Shown here in pieces: positions 62,168 to 64,000 of a stretch of DNA of 64,000 nucleotides. Position 1 is the stretch's first letter, and every line of letters starts with the position of its first letter. This DNA comes from Symsagittifera roscoffensis (lineage: Eukaryota > Xenacoelomorpha > Acoela > Convolutidae). Under the pieces are notes generated by a model. That model ran no database searches and was not told the DNA's origin. It worked only from the letters and a program-made list of their open reading frames with translations. The position numbers and the translations under genes were made by a program. The stretch spans positions 80,541,200-80,605,199 of the forward strand of contig NC_087062.1 in the NCBI RefSeq assembly GCF_963678635.1, read 5' to 3'.

Positions 62168-62559
62168 TAGAATGGTTACTGCTTATAATCAAACTCATAG
62201 TTGCCACAGGTTTCCACATTGCTGAATGTATAACAGTGTGTGACTCCACATCTAGTCACAACTGGATATCGTCTATAGTTGTGAACTGTCTCAATTTGTT
62301 TGGCTGAGATTTGGATACAAGGAGTTATTACAAGGACGGCTCGAACAACAAACAGATTCAAAGAAATTATCTTGGAATAAATTTTATTTGTCAAGGATGA
62401 AAGTGAGTTCGATACCAATACCATCAACATCATCCTTGTCTTATAGAACAAATATCCGTATCTTGCTTCAGTCAAATCAACTAAATGTGTATAGCTATGC
62501 CGATGTAGACTTAAACAGTCTTGTGTGAGATCAATTCAAACACTTTGCCTGTTGTTGAC

Positions 62560-64000
62560 CGCCTTGCAAAATGCTGGGTCTTGATTGAATCAGTTCCGAA
62601 ATCTGGCGGTTTCCAGTCCACTTGTTTTAAGTGCAAAATTGATACCGCACTAGCTGGCCAATTGAAACGCTGATATGGAAAAAAATTAAACGGGCCCCAC
62701 AAAAGGTCGATTGACGTTTTGCCGCAGACAAGAGGGCGGCTAAAAAACTTGATGCATGATGAATCGCATTACGCTGTAGGTATGCTCTGGGCCCAAGAAA
62801 CTAACATTTTGCCAGAGGGTAAGTATTTGTCTGGGGCTCAATTAAAATTGGTTGAAAAACGTCTGGCTAGAGATCTTTACTTAAAAAATTAAAACTGAAA
62901 CACTAAAGAAGACAATTTGAGTAATTGATGGAAGGTTCACATTCAACTTCATAAAATTTCAAAGCATAGCAGACGCTTTACCATCACATGGTGAGCACAA
63001 ATAAATCTGGTAATATGAGGCGTTATTTTAACGGAGCGTGTAAGTTCCACAGTACGTCGTTGAACAAATCGTTGCTAGATGGACAAACCTTGTGTTTGTG
63101 CTTGTCCGTTCTCGTCAACATCAATAGGCCATATCTATTGACATTGGAGGAAAGATCCTACAAGACGGAGTCCTAACAGAGGATCAACTTTTCTTTTTTT
63201 ATAAAGCGAGAGTAACCGCTGCGCCAATGCTATTGAACACCAGTACACCAGACACTTACATTGTGACAAACTTTGCAAACCATTCCTTGCAACGAACTGC
63301 AATGGATAATTAGGTAAATTTCCCAAATGCCACATCCGCAGCCCTTAAGAAGCTTTATATGGACAAGAAATTAGACTTCTTAAAAGATCGGGATGTTGTG
63401 TTCAAAACGAGTCAAGTGGTAACTACTTTGATACAGCTAGGTCATTTTAAACTAACCAAGATCATAAGGTACTTACCTGAAAGTTATACTAGCTTAGTCC
63501 CGCACAAAAACACTCTGCAAAAAAGCAATTAAAGATTTTTCAAATTGACGATATTATTCTTCGCATTTTCTTGTTCTGAAGTAGAACCAAATCGACGATA
63601 TGTTGGTCATAAACCGTGGTGTCAATTGTGAAGTTAAGTTTGCGATAACACACCGAAAGGTGATAAATTTTGTTTCTTCTGTTTTGACCCCATATGTTTT
63701 TTGCAGCGCATTATACCTCAGGAGTGCAAAACTGCTGAAGAAGTTTTGTGCGTTCACCACCATTAATAGGATGTTGAGAAACCTATTGATATCGATACAC
63801 ATTTTTTGCCTGGCACTCTCGTTTATCATCTATTGACAAAATTAGAAGAAAAGCGTAGTTACTTCTTGACACCAGTTGATTGTATCGAGCTACACATGTT
63901 CGGAGACAGACCAAAAGTGCTGCATTTTTTCTTCCTGCACGTGTGAAAAAAGTTTCATTCGTTATTGAGAAAATAAGATCTGCGATTAAGAAAGAGCTCT
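62560..64000 (+). pseudogene. BEL/Pao reverse transcriptase remnant, runs off right edge
   Basis: The + strand in shifting frames gives HYAVGMLWAQETNILPEG and YLSGAQLKLVEKRLARDLYL (62,767-62,880), HHMVSTNKSGNMRRYFNGA with CKFHSTSLNKSLLDG (about 62,976-63,080), RVTAAPMLL...NHSLQRTAMDN, and LKKLYMDKKLDFLKDRDVVF (from about 63,345) with GHFKLTKI. These are BEL/Pao RT landmarks. The catalytic box reads YMDK instead of YMDD. Pieces continue to the window end. Confidence 0.75.

Overview
The window looks like AT-rich genomic DNA from an invertebrate animal. The signs are spliced genes with GT-AG introns, Ty3/Gypsy, BEL/Pao and two kinds of non-LTR retrotransposon, a tRNA-derived SINE, and many short inverted-repeat elements. 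BEL/Pao elements are known from animals. I see no bacterial operon, CRISPR array or rRNA. The species cannot be named from the sequence.

1-16.4 kb is one very long Ty3/Gypsy-type LTR retrotransposon on the + strand. Its 5' end lies outside the window. A gag-pol frame open to the left edge carries gag, a zinc knuckle, protease, reverse transcriptase, RNase H and integrase. It breaks twice inside the integrase core. About 6.6 kb of unusual 3' coding block follows: a small two-helix membrane ORF, a 379-codon ORF with no ATG, a secreted/envelope-like protein in two frames, a Pro/Ser/Thr-rich ORF and a 336-residue ORF. Each ORF lies one frame back (-1) from the one before. Most neighbours overlap or touch, and two stop codons sit in the same AATTTTTAG context. 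A strong 78-nt intron with a TACTAAC branch site starts three bases after the last stop. A purine tract and a probable 3' LTR follow. A diverged copy of that LTR lies at 61.8-62.2 kb inside a BEL element.

16.4-24.2 kb holds two decayed copies of a non-LTR element with a reverse transcriptase and a C-terminal zinc/endonuclease-like domain. 27.3-30.4 kb is a second, minus-strand Gypsy element with a 5' LTR and primer-binding site, a degenerate gag and an inactivated RT motif. 26-34 kb and 40-49 kb contain a miniature transposon family with GGGCTCTTTTCC termini and 6-bp target-site duplications, plus a 1-kb fold-back family.

36.1-46.6 kb is the only convincing host locus: two adjacent four-helix (claudin/PMP22-like) genes. 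Their exons join in consistent phase and share one intron position. The second carries a long charged cytoplasmic tail.

47-64 kb is mostly repeats: a + strand LINE with APE-type endonuclease remnants, a minus-strand LINE fragment with a duplicated tail, a three-copy tandem repeat, and a decayed BEL/Pao element running off the right edge.
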